DNA from: Paenibacillus montanisoli
GTDB taxonomy: Bacteria > Bacillota > Bacilli > Paenibacillales > Paenibacillaceae
NCBI RefSeq assembly: GCF_003268025.1
Contig: NZ_QLUW01000003.1
Span: 124,001 to 188,000, forward strand
Length of the DNA: 64,000 nt
Reading direction: 5' to 3'
The notes under the pieces were generated by a model. That model had not been told where the DNA came from, did not search any database, and saw nothing but the letters and a program-made list of their open reading frames with translations. A program made the translations under genes and the position numbers. This document shows, piece by piece, positions 16,785 through 24,526 of this stretch (position 1 is the stretch's first letter; each line of letters opens with the position of its first letter).

Positions 16785-18200
16785 ATGCTACAAGACTCGG
16801 TCAAAAGCAAGCTGCGCGCCATTGTCGGCAAGCAATGGTTTAAAGATGATCCGGAATCGTTAATCACTCATTCCTACGATGGTACGCCGATGCTGCAATC
16901 GCTGCCGGACGGCGTCATTTATCCCGAGAATACGGCGCAGGTATCAGCCATTATGAAGCTGCTTCAGGCACATCGGGTACCGGTCGTCAGCCGCGGCTCG
17001 GGCACGAATTTGTGCGGCGGCACCGTTCCGGTGGAGGGCGGTATCGTCATGGTCATGCACCGGATGAACCGCATCCTTGAGGTCGATTTGGAAAATCTGA
17101 CGGCGACCGTGCAGCCCGGGTTGATTACGAAGCAGTTCACCTCGCACGTCGAAGGGCTGGGCTTATTTTATCCCCCTGATCCTGGCAGCATGGCGATTTC
17201 CACGATCGGCGGCAACATCGCCGAATGCTCGGGAGGTTTGCGCGGTCTCAAATACGGCACGACGAAGGATTATGTCATCGGCCTTGAAGCGGTGCTGGCA
17301 AACGGGGAAATCATCCGCACCGGAGGCAAGCTGATGAAGGACGTAGCCGGCTATGACCTGACGAAGCTGCTCGTCGGCTCCGAAGGGACGCTTGCGATCG
17401 TGACGGAAGCGACGCTAAAGCTCATCCCGCCGCCGAAGGCGAAGAAAACGATGCTGGCGATGTACAAGGATTTGTACGGCGCGGCGCGGACTGTCTCGAA
17501 GATCATCGAGAACCGCATCATTCCGGCGACGCTGGAGTTTCTGGACAATCCGACGATTCGGGTCGTCGACGATTTTGCGAAGCTGGGGCTTCCGCTCGAT
17601 ATGGACGCGATTCTGCTCATCGAGCAGGACGGCGATCCCGAGACGGTGGAGCGGGATATCGCGCGCATCGCGGATATTTGCCGGAGCGAAAACGCGGATC
17701 GCGTCAGCATCGCCGCCGACGAAGCGGAAGGGCTGAAGCTGATGACCGCGCGGCGCAGCGCGTTTACGGCGCTGGCAAGGCTGCGTCCGACGACGATACT
17801 GGAGGACGCGACGGTACCCCGCTCGAAGATCGCGGACATGGTGCTTGCGATCAACGAAATCGCCGCGCGGCACAATGTGACGATCTGCACTTTCGGCCAT
17901 GCCGGCGACGGCAATCTGCACCCGACGGCGACGACGGACGCGCGGGATAAGGAAGAAATTCATCGCGTGGAGCTGGCGTTCGAGGAGATTTTCGAAGCGG
18001 CGATCCAGCTAGGGGGCACCATTACGGGCGAGCATGGCGTCGGCCTCGTAAAGGCGCCGTATTTGGAATGGAAGGTGGGCGCGGCCGGCATTGAGGTGAT
18101 GCGGGGAATCAAGGCGGCGTTCGACCCGAACAATATTTTGAATCCAGGCAAAATGTTCGCTAAATCGACTCGCAAAAGGGTGGTGCTCGGCCATGGCTAA
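16785..18200 (+). CDS. glcD: Glycolate/D-lactate oxidase FAD-binding subunit
   Basis: The 471-residue flavoprotein has the PCMH-type FAD domain (VPVVSRGSGTNLCGGTVP, about 67-84; GGNIAECSGGLRGLKYGTTKDYV) and the C-terminal FAD-oxidase domain ending in GTITGEHGVGLVKAPYLEWKVG and FDPNNILNPGKMF. It oxidises glycolate to glyoxylate, or D-lactate to pyruvate, and passes electrons through the adjacent iron-sulfur subunit to the membrane quinone pool. ATG 16785 is fixed by AAGGAGG; the longer open frame would include the promoter. It overlaps glcF by eight bases. Confidence 0.9.
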   Translation: MLQDSVKSKLRAIVGKQWFKDDPESLITHSYDGTPMLQSLPDGVIYPENTAQVSAIMKLLQAHRVPVVSRGSGTNLCGGTVPVEGGIVMVMHRMNRILEVDLENLTATVQPGLITKQFTSHVEGLGLFYPPDPGSMAISTIGGNIAECSGGLRGLKYGTTKDYVIGLEAVLANGEIIRTGGKLMKDVAGYDLTKLLVGSEGTLAIVTEATLKLIPPPKAKKTMLAMYKDLYGAARTVSKIIENRIIPATLEFLDNPTIRVVDDFAKLGLPLDMDAILLIEQDGDPETVERDIARIADICRSENADRVSIAADEAEGLKLMTARRSAFTALARLRPTTILEDATVPRSKIADMVLAINEIAARHNVTICTFGHAGDGNLHPTATTDARDKEEIHRVELAFEEIFEAAIQLGGTITGEHGVGLVKAPYLEWKVGAAGIEVMRGIKAAFDPNNILNPGKMFAKSTRKRVVLGHG

Positions 18201-19644
18201 CTCGCTGGCGTCCATGCTTGAGGCAAAGGAAGGCGGCAAGGGCGGCACGTGCAGCGAGCTGGCGACGACGCTGAAGAACGCGCTCGACTACGACCATCTG
18301 ACAAACTGCATGCGCTGCGGTTTTTGCTTGCCGGCGTGCCCGACCTTCCGCGAAACCGGCATCGAAGCGGAATCGCCGCGGGGACGGATTGCCCTGATGA
18401 AGGCGGTCGCCGACGGTCTGATGGACCCGGACTACGCATTCGAGACGCAGATGAATCACTGTCTCGGCTGCCGCGCCTGCGAGCCGGCTTGTCCGGCGGA
18501 CGTGAAGTACGGCCAACTGCTCGAGCAGGCACGGGATTCGGTCGAGCTGCACACGAAGAGCCACCGCTGGTGGGTAAAGCTGGCGAGGAGAACGGCGTTC
18601 GACGGCATGTTCCCTCACCAGGGCCGGATGCGTCTGCTTGGCGGGGCGCTGCGAGTCTATCAGCAGTCGGGCCTGCGCAAGCTCGTTCGCGGCAGCGGCC
18701 TAATGAGGCTGTTCCCGAAGCATATGGAGCAGATGGAGCGTATTTTGCCCGATGCTTCCTACCGCGGCGTGGCGGAGCAGATCGGCTCCCTTCACCGGGC
18801 CAAGGGCGAGCGGGTTGGAACGGTCGGCTTGTTCCGGGGCTGCATTATGGATGTGCTGTTTACGGATACAAATAAACATACGGTGGAGCTGTTGAACGCC
18901 GCGGGATTTGACGTTGTCATCCCCGAGACGCAAAACTGCTGCGGCGCGCTTCACGCGCACAGCGGCGAGCAGGCGGGAGCGAAGGCATTAGCGAAACACA
19001 ACATCCAGGCATTCCGGGCGGCCGGCGTCGATTGGATCGCTTCCAATGCCGGCGGGTGCGGCGCGCTCCTGGTGGAATACGGCCATCTGCTGCACGATGA
19101 GCCCGAGTGGGCGGAGAGCGCGGCATGGTTCGCGAAGCGCTCGCTTGACGTAAGCAAGCTGCTCGTCGAGCACGGCCGCTTGCAGTCCGCGGCCGCGGCA
19201 GCCGTGGCGGCGAGCCAGGCGCAGGGGACCGCGGCCGGCTGCGGCGGCTCCTGCGGTGGCGGAATCAGCTTCGCGTCTGCGGATAAGGTGCGCATCACCT
19301 ACCAGGATTCCTGCCACTTGCGCAACGTGATGCGATCTCCGGAGGCGCCGCGCAAGCTTATGCGCAGCGTCGCGAATGCGGAGTTCGTCGAGCTCTACGA
19401 ATCCGATCGCTGCTGCGGCTCGGCCGGGATCTACAATTTGACGCAGCCGGAGATGGCAAGCCAAATTCTCGATCACAAGATGGACCATGTGAAGCGGACG
19501 GAGGCTCATTACTTGCTCACGAGCAACCCGGGCTGCCTGCTGCAGATGAAGCTGGGCATCGAGAAGCACGGCATGAGCGGCAAGATGGAGGCCGTTCACT
19601 TGGTTGATTTTCTGCATGAACGGCTTTGCAAGACGGAGCGCTAA
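18193..19644 (+). CDS. glcF: Glycolate oxidase iron-sulfur subunit
   Basis: The 483-residue protein has two 4Fe-4S motifs, CMRCGFCLPACPTF and CLGCRACEPACP, near residues 37-100, and two CCG (cysteine-rich) domains ending in CCGALHAHSG and CCGSAGIYN. It transfers electrons from GlcD to quinone. An Ala-rich stretch followed by CGGSCGGG (about 333-360) lies between the two CCG domains and looks like a flexible insert; it is longer than in common GlcF proteins. AAAGGGTGG inside the end of glcD serves as ribosome binding site. No glcE homologue is present, as in many Bacillales two-subunit systems. Confidence 0.9.
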   Translation: MANSLASMLEAKEGGKGGTCSELATTLKNALDYDHLTNCMRCGFCLPACPTFRETGIEAESPRGRIALMKAVADGLMDPDYAFETQMNHCLGCRACEPACPADVKYGQLLEQARDSVELHTKSHRWWVKLARRTAFDGMFPHQGRMRLLGGALRVYQQSGLRKLVRGSGLMRLFPKHMEQMERILPDASYRGVAEQIGSLHRAKGERVGTVGLFRGCIMDVLFTDTNKHTVELLNAAGFDVVIPETQNCCGALHAHSGEQAGAKALAKHNIQAFRAAGVDWIASNAGGCGALLVEYGHLLHDEPEWAESAAWFAKRSLDVSKLLVEHGRLQSAAAAAVAASQAQGTAAGCGGSCGGGISFASADKVRITYQDSCHLRNVMRSPEAPRKLMRSVANAEFVELYESDRCCGSAGIYNLTQPEMASQILDHKMDHVKRTEAHYLLTSNPGCLLQMKLGIEKHGMSGKMEAVHLVDFLHERLCKTER

Positions 19645-19662
19645 TCGATATCGATATAAAAG

Positions 19663-19698
19663 AAACAGTCCGGAACGATTTGAGTTCCGGACTGTTTT
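19663..19698 (+). terminator. Terminator of glcDF
   Basis: AAACAGTCCGGAAC and GTTCCGGACTGTTT form a perfect 14-bp stem with a 7-base loop followed by a T. Confidence 0.9.
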
Positions 19699-19706
19699 CA
19701 TGCCGC

Positions 19707-19793
19707 TTACGAATGCAATCGTGCTTATTTGACGCAAAACAGCTCTGACTACAGGTTAATGAACTCCAGCGACGCTATTTGGCCGAAATCGGG
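19707..19793. repeat. Intergenic repeat, family shared with 31.5 and 58.0 kb
   Basis: Two direct imperfect units are present: TTACGAATGCAATCGTGCTT-ATTTG from 19707 and TTAATGAACTCCAGCGACGC-TATTTGG from about 19755. Both follow the pattern TAACGAA..CAG.-.GC(T)TATTTG of the repeat clusters at 31535-31741 and 58023-58214. Inverted partners are not seen here, so this copy looks like a half element. Confidence 0.65.
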
Positions 19794-19850
19794 CGGATTG
19801 TCTGCATTTCGGGTCATATTATGAAGCTGGTTTCTAAAGGAGACATTGCA

Positions 19851-20252
19851 ATGAAATTCATGGGTGCTGTCGTTGCTTTTTTTGTAACTGAATTTATGTT
19901 TCATATGATGGATGCTTTCGCGGCAGGACTTAAAGCGGATACGCCTATCGAACGGATCGGAGCCGTTTTATGCGGGATCACCGTCCTTGCGATTCTAATG
20001 GCCGTATTCCGCAAATTCTTTTCAAGGTCATTTTATAACGGGTTTGTTGTAGCGGTAGGTTTATTCCTAAGCTTTGATATTGCCGTTTTTCATTGGGTGT
20101 TTCAGCTTCATCGCATAACGAATGGACCTGAAGCAAATTGGTTGGAACCCGTGTTTGTCGTTTCGGGTATCGTTTTTGTCGCTCACGGCGTAAAGAAGGA
20201 TCGGGCGTTGAAAAACACCGGTGAACGGAGTGACGTATCCCTGCCTTTATGA
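19851..20252 (+). CDS. Small polytopic membrane protein, DUF2243-like
   Basis: The 133-residue protein has four hydrophobic helices. The part FDIAVFHWVFQLHRITNGPEANWLEP, with paired His residues, resembles the His-containing helix of DUF2243 membrane proteins, but the match is weak. ATG 19851 is chosen for the AAAGGAGAC just upstream; a longer frame would run back into the repeat. No neighbouring gene suggests a role. Function unknown. Confidence 0.6.
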   Translation: MKFMGAVVAFFVTEFMFHMMDAFAAGLKADTPIERIGAVLCGITVLAILMAVFRKFFSRSFYNGFVVAVGLFLSFDIAVFHWVFQLHRITNGPEANWLEPVFVVSGIVFVAHGVKKDRALKNTGERSDVSLPL

Positions 20253-20289
20253 GGTTCGCTCGAAGGCTTGTACAACATTCTTCCGACCG

Positions 20290-20493
20290 TTATGAGTCTG
20301 AGTTGCTGAACACGTTTTTTAAAAATAAATAAAGGTTCTTCGCTTGGCTTGTATCAAGGCGAATGCTTTTATCGGGTACAAGGTATTTATCTATATCGTG
20401 ATGCGGTTTGGTTTCGATGATCTCAATTTCCTCCGTGCCCGTGTGGTACGTCAAAATAATTTTCCTTTTATCGTTCTCCAGATCATTGCTCAT
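20290..20493 (-). CDS. Small hypothetical protein, 67 residues
   Basis: A short acidic/basic soluble protein that begins MSNDLENDKRKIILTYHTG and ends LYLFLKNVFSNSDS. A very strong ribosome binding site (GGAGGTGAGG) precedes the ATG, which is the main support for translation. No known domain was recognised; the predicted beta strands and final helix could form a small sheet domain. It is single on the minus strand between plus-strand genes. Confidence 0.6.
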   Translation of the reverse strand: MSNDLENDKRKIILTYHTGTEEIEIIETKPHHDIDKYLVPDKSIRLDTSQAKNLYLFLKNVFSNSDS

Positions 20494-20641
20494 TTCTACC
20501 TCACCTCCGGTTCAGATAATCTAGCTTATTCATGAACTAGAGTTAAAAGAAGCAAGACGCTAAACTGCGTTATGGTTGATAAATACGGAAACCCATCCCC
20601 GCATAACCTATAAGTAACAACAGGAGCGGGAGGTGCAGACG

Positions 20642-21067
20642 GTGGCGTTCAAGAAGTGGCTAGCCAGACTATTGCTTTCGTTGTTTACGCTGCTGTTCAT
20701 TTATCCGGCGATCCTGTTCGCGGTGCTGGTGCTGGGGTTTACGGACGCCTGGAAGCCGGCTGCGGTGATGCTTGCAAGCGCGCTGCTGCTGCGGATCATT
20801 CTACAGCGCGAGGTAGCGAGAATACAGCCTGCCCGCAAACCAGTCCGCAAAGCAAAGCCCAGCAAGCGGCAGCAAGGCAGCTTTCCGGGCCTCTACAACG
20901 AAGATGGCGAGCCTCCGCCGCAGTTAAGCGATATTTACTTCGACCTTGCGACTCATTTACGAGAGCAGGAGGAAATCCTGCGTATTATCAAGGAGCAAAA
21001 CCGCGACGGCGGCCATCATGCCGAAGGCTGCCCATGCGGCGCTTGCCGAGCGGCTTCCTATCTGTAG
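20642..21067 (+). CDS. Hypothetical membrane-anchored protein with Cys-rich tail
   Basis: The 141-residue product has two N-terminal hydrophobic helices (about 8-30 and 38-55), a basic linker (ARKPVRKAKPSKRQQG), an acidic helical part (IYFDLATHLREQEEILRIIKEQ) and a His/Cys tail, HHAEGCPCGACR, that could bind a metal. GTG 20642 is chosen because GGGAGG is 8 bases upstream; GTG 20633 overlaps that site. No family was recognised. A terminator follows. Confidence 0.6.
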   Translation: MAFKKWLARLLLSLFTLLFIYPAILFAVLVLGFTDAWKPAAVMLASALLLRIILQREVARIQPARKPVRKAKPSKRQQGSFPGLYNEDGEPPPQLSDIYFDLATHLREQEEILRIIKEQNRDGGHHAEGCPCGACRAASYL

Positions 21068-21082
21068 TCATAACAACCTGTT

Positions 21083-21109
21083 CAACCACCGATGAGGTGG
21101 TTGTTTTAT
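21083..21109 (+). terminator. Terminator after the Cys-tail membrane gene
   Basis: CAACCACC and GGTGGTTG enclose GATGA and are followed by TTTTATTTT. Confidence 0.88.
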
Positions 21110-21119
21110 TTTCCAATCA

Positions 21120-21148
21120 TTTACAAGACCGGAGGTGTTCACTATAAT
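21120..21148 (+). promoter_or_regulatory. Sigma-A promoter for the 72-residue membrane gene
   Basis: TTTACA at 21120-21125, 17 bases, TATAAT at 21143-21148. The start codon is 24 bases downstream, a short leader. Confidence 0.75.
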
Positions 21149-21171
21149 AGAGAGACTTGGGGGGAGTGTCG

Positions 21172-21390
21172 TTGAAACGGTATGTATTCCTGATTGTGAC
21201 TGGAGGCATCCTTGTGCTGCTGGCGGTATTAGCCTACTGGGATGTGTACAGGCCGAAGGTTGGACCGGTGGGCAATGCGCCAGACGATGCCGCCGTTATG
21301 CGAGAATTGATATATCGGCTGCTTTCCGGCTTATCTGTGATGTTTAGCGGCATACTGGGTGTATATGGGTATTCGAAAAAGAAAAAATGA
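21172..21390 (+). CDS. Small two-helix membrane protein, 72 residues
   Basis: A hydrophobic helix (YVFLIVTGGILVLLAVLAYW) is followed by a short polar loop and a second helix, ending in a GVYGYSKKKK tail, so both ends probably face the cytoplasm. TTG 21172 is used because GGGGGGAG precedes it; a consensus promoter (21120-21148) and a terminator (21400-21430) bracket it as a one-gene unit. No family recognised. Confidence 0.65.
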   Translation: MKRYVFLIVTGGILVLLAVLAYWDVYRPKVGPVGNAPDDAAVMRELIYRLLSGLSVMFSGILGVYGYSKKKK

Positions 21391-21399
21391 TTGAAATCC

Positions 21400-21430
21400 A
21401 ACCCGCGTTTACTCAAACGCGGGTTTCTTT
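21400..21430 (+). terminator. Terminator of the 72-residue membrane gene
   Basis: AACCCGCGTTT and AAACGCGGGTT pair perfectly around ACTC, followed by TTCTTT. Confidence 0.9.
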
Positions 21431-21453
21431 ATTTAATCTTTAATTTCCAAATG

Positions 21454-21508
21454 TTGACTTTAGCGGCTAATAGTGAGTATACTGTATATATGAATATACA
21501 CAGTATAC
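21454..21508 (+). promoter_or_regulatory. Promoter with long palindromic operator of the YtrA-type ABC operon
   Basis: TTGACT (21454-21459), 18 bases, TATACT (21478-21483) form a promoter. The -10 box is the left end of a 32-bp inverted repeat at 21477-21508 with arms GTATACTGTATAT and ATACACAGTATAC (one mismatch). Binding there would cover the -10 box and start site. The YtrA-type regulator encoded downstream (22284-22709) is the obvious candidate. Confidence 0.75.
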
Positions 21509-21518
21509 AGAGTGGGGC

Positions 21519-22250
21519 GTGAAGGCGATGACGACTTGGCAAGGGGCATGGCGGCTGCTGCGATTCGAGGGGGCGCGTTCTTGGGTCGGTTTGCTGATTA
21601 CGATGCTTTTTTTCTCTTACGTTAGCGTCGTGATGATGCCGTTGTTCAACGAATTGCTGGAGAAGGGCGGCAGCAGCGGCTACGGCTGGGTTTGTGATTT
21701 TATGTATTTGTCCATCCTTCCCACGATGGGATTTCTGATGAACCGAAGCGTCATGCACTACTGGTCGAGTGACCCGTATACGCGTAAACTTGCCTATTTG
21801 CGTACGCTGCCCATCGGCTGGAATGCGATCATTCTTGCTCGCATGCTGCAGCACTTCGTCGTGTTGTCAATCGTCGCCTTGTTTTTCTTTACGATTCAAT
21901 ACGCGATGCTAAACGAGCTCCGCGGCTTGCTGGCACCGGACGAATACATCCTATTTGCACTCATCTGGTACGGTTATGCGCTGTTTGCGGGAGCGGCCTA
22001 CGTTTACTTCGAGCAAACGATGGAGGGGGGGAAGTATTTTGCCGTCTGCTTCGCCTTTTTGCTTATTTTCGCCCTGATCGGGGTTCTTCTTTGGCTGCTC
22101 GATACGGACCTGATGTTTAAAACGGTCGAGGCATCACGCAGCCACGCGCTCATCTGGCCGGCGGGATCGCTGCTCCTAGGCGCAGCGGGACTAGTCTTGA
22201 GCGGCTTGCTCATCCGGCAAAGAAACGTTACTCGAAATCTTCTGCATTAG
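21519..22250 (+). CDS. ABC-2-like membrane protein of the YtrA-type operon
   Basis: The 243-residue protein has six predicted helices and no ATP-binding motifs; it resembles permease partners of YtrA-controlled ABC transporters. The order permease, GntR regulator, ATPase is unusual but compact. GTG 21519 or ATG 21528 may be the start; both lie close behind AGTGGGG. It probably pairs with the ATPase at 22712 to export a peptide or respond to cell-envelope antibiotics, which is inferred from the YtrABCDEF analogy. Confidence 0.7.
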   Translation: MKAMTTWQGAWRLLRFEGARSWVGLLITMLFFSYVSVVMMPLFNELLEKGGSSGYGWVCDFMYLSILPTMGFLMNRSVMHYWSSDPYTRKLAYLRTLPIGWNAIILARMLQHFVVLSIVALFFFTIQYAMLNELRGLLAPDEYILFALIWYGYALFAGAAYVYFEQTMEGGKYFAVCFAFLLIFALIGVLLWLLDTDLMFKTVEASRSHALIWPAGSLLLGAAGLVLSGLLIRQRNVTRNLLH

Positions 22251-22283
22251 CATGGCACGAGCGTAAGAGAGAAGGTGTGAACG

Positions 22284-22709
22284 GTGTGGATTCCAATACA
22301 GCTGAATGAGCATAGCGCGGAGCCGTTATACCATCAGATCGAGGTGCAGCTTCGGGCCCTCATCGTCAGCGGCCAGATGCCGGAAGGGACGCTGCTGCCG
22401 TCCATCCGGGAGCTCGCGCAGCAGACCAAATGCAGCGTCATCACGATCCGGCGGGTGTATCAGGACTTGGAAAACGAAGGGCTGCTCAGGACCCGGCAGG
22501 GCACCGGCACTTTCGTCGCCAGCGTGGATGACGAGGCGCGGGACCGCCAGCGCCGCAGCGCGGTATTGGAGGCGATGGAGAGCGCGGCGGATGCGGGGCT
22601 CCGGGGACATTTCAGCGATGAAGAGCTGTTGGCGATGCTGCGGGAGGTGCTGCGCCGTAAACGGGAATTGACCGGTGAAGCGCAGATTCCAAGCGGGGAG
22701 GGGAGTTAA
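22284..22709 (+). CDS. YtrA subfamily GntR regulator
   Basis: The 141-residue protein is a short GntR regulator with the winged helix PLYHQIEVQLRALIVSGQMPEGTLLPSIRELAQQTKCSVITIRRVYQDLENEGLL (about 13-67), then only a short helical tail, which defines the YtrA group. These repress ABC transporter operons and bind long inverted repeats; the 32-bp palindrome at 21477-21508 fits. Translation starts at GTG 22284 after GAGAAGG. It is followed after two bases by an ABC ATPase. Confidence 0.88.
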   Translation: MWIPIQLNEHSAEPLYHQIEVQLRALIVSGQMPEGTLLPSIRELAQQTKCSVITIRRVYQDLENEGLLRTRQGTGTFVASVDDEARDRQRRSAVLEAMESAADAGLRGHFSDEELLAMLREVLRRKRELTGEAQIPSGEGS

Positions 22710-22711
22710 AC

Positions 22712-23620
22712 ATGAATGATGCGGCGATTGCGATCTCGGGCCTCGTACAGCGGAGGGCGAACTTCGAGCTCGGCCCGATTGAGTTGGTCATACCGCGGGG
22801 GTATGTGACGGCTGTTGTCGGTCCGAACGGCTCGGGGAAGAGCTCGCTGTTCCGGCTGCTGCTCGATCTGGCAAAGCCGGATAAAGGGCGAATCGAGCTG
22901 CTCGGCGAGCGTGTCGGCAGCGGCGAGGATACGGCGCTTAAGGCGCGGATCGGCTATGTACCGGAGCAGTCGATCGATATCGAGGATGGGCTGCGCGGCA
23001 GCCAGAAGGCGGACTTTGTCCGGCAATGGTATCCGAATTGGGATGTCAATCTCTATCAGGAGCTGCTGCGGCGCTTCGAGGTAGACCCGGCGCTGAAGCT
23101 GGGCAAAATGTCCAAAGGGATGCGCAGAAAATTCGATCTGGCGCTGGCTATAGCGCATCAGCCTGAACTGCTGCTGCTCGACGAGCCTTCTTCCGGGCTT
23201 GATCCGATTGCGTGGAAAATGATGATCGAGGTGCTTCACCGCTATATGGATCGGAACGGCCGAACGATCGTGATGGCTTCGCATATCATCGACGAAGTGA
23301 AGCGGCTCGCCGATTATATCGTATTCGTCGTGCAGGGCAAGGTGCTCGGCATGTATGAGAAAGACGCGCTCCTGGATGGCTGGCAGGCCCTGTACGTCGA
23401 TTCGGGCGGTGGAGCCGCGATGGATTGGACGCGAATGCCGGGTTTTCTTAGTGCCACCGTTTCACGTGGAACGACGTATAAAGTCGTGACTGCGGATGCG
23501 CCGGAGGCGGAACGCTGGCTGGCGGCCGAGGAGGCGAACGTACGGCTGATCAGCAAGCAGAAGCTGGAGTTAGATGAAATATTGCTATTTCATATTGAAC
23601 AGGCGAGGGGAGTTTTGTAG
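22712..23620 (+). CDS. ABC transporter ATP-binding protein (first of two)
   Basis: The 302-residue ATPase has Walker A GPNGSGKSS, a signature-like loop KLGKMSKGMRRKF, Walker B LLLLDEPSSGLDP and the switch His in VMASHIIDE. The last 80 residues form an accessory domain without a known name. It resembles YtrB/BcrA-type ATPases and likely works with the membrane protein at 21519. The start lies two bases after the regulator, with GGGGAGGGGAG as ribosome binding site. Confidence 0.88.
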   Translation: MNDAAIAISGLVQRRANFELGPIELVIPRGYVTAVVGPNGSGKSSLFRLLLDLAKPDKGRIELLGERVGSGEDTALKARIGYVPEQSIDIEDGLRGSQKADFVRQWYPNWDVNLYQELLRRFEVDPALKLGKMSKGMRRKFDLALAIAHQPELLLLDEPSSGLDPIAWKMMIEVLHRYMDRNGRTIVMASHIIDEVKRLADYIVFVVQGKVLGMYEKDALLDGWQALYVDSGGGAAMDWTRMPGFLSATVSRGTTYKVVTADAPEAERWLAAEEANVRLISKQKLELDEILLFHIEQARGVL

Positions 23621-23623
23621 AAC

Positions 23624-24526
23624 ATGAACGCTTTATCGGTTGAACGGATTTTTAAGCAGTATGGAGATAAGACGGCCGTAAACGGCATCAGCTTCGATGT
23701 CGCGCCTGGGGAAATTTACGGTCTGCTTGGCGCAAACGGCGCAGGCAAAACAACCACGATGCGGATGGTGCTCGGCCTGATCTATCCGGATTCCGGCACG
23801 ATCCGGTACGAAGGCAAATCCTACGGCAAAGAGCAGCTGCAAGGGCTCGGCTACTTGCCGGAGGAGCGCGGCCTGTATCCGAAGGTGAAGGTGAGCGACC
23901 AAATTATTTATCTCGCGCAGCTGCGCGGCATGTCCCGCCGGGATGCGGACCAGAATTTGCGCTATTGGCTGGAACGGTTCGGCGTACCGGAGTATTACGG
24001 CAAGAAGGTGGAGGAGCTGTCCAAAGGGAACCAGCAGAAAATCCAATTCATCGCCGCCGTCATCCACCGCCCGCGCATCGTCATTATGGACGAAGCGTTC
24101 AGCGGGCTCGATCCGGTAAACGTGGAGCTGCTCAAGTCAACGGTGAAGGAGCTTCGCGATTCCGGCTCCAGCATTTTATTCTCGACGCACCGGATGGAGC
24201 ATGTCGAGGAGCTGTGCCGCAACATTACGATCCTGCACAGGTCCAATCCCGTGCTGCAGGGCAATTTGAAGGCCATCAAGAAGCGGTTTCCGCGGGAACG
24301 CATTATTTTGGGAACGGAAGACGACGTTAAGGGACTTGAAAAGGTGGGCGGCGTCATGAACGTGAAGCGCCACGAGTACGGCTATGAGCTGCTCATTAAC
24401 GACGAGGCGGCGGGCCGTCCTGTTCTGGAGCTCGCATTGGCGCAGACCAATGTCAATCGTTTTGAAATTATGGAGCCGACGCTCAATGAAATCTTTATTA
24501 AGACGGTAGGTGAGAGCCATGAATAG
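23624..24526 (+). CDS. NatA-like ABC transporter ATP-binding protein (second)
   Basis: The 300-residue ATPase has Walker A GANGAGKTTT, signature LSKGNQQK, Walker B VIMDEAFSGLDP and the H-loop FSTHRMEH. The C-terminal DUF4162-like extension is typical for NatA-type ATPases. It overlaps the permease gene by eight bases, forming a NatAB-like exporter (Na+ or small cations/peptides). The pair lies in the same operon as a separate ATPase, so two exporters may share one regulator. Confidence 0.9.
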   Translation: MNALSVERIFKQYGDKTAVNGISFDVAPGEIYGLLGANGAGKTTTMRMVLGLIYPDSGTIRYEGKSYGKEQLQGLGYLPEERGLYPKVKVSDQIIYLAQLRGMSRRDADQNLRYWLERFGVPEYYGKKVEELSKGNQQKIQFIAAVIHRPRIVIMDEAFSGLDPVNVELLKSTVKELRDSGSSILFSTHRMEHVEELCRNITILHRSNPVLQGNLKAIKKRFPRERIILGTEDDVKGLEKVGGVMNVKRHEYGYELLINDEAAGRPVLELALAQTNVNRFEIMEPTLNEIFIKTVGESHE

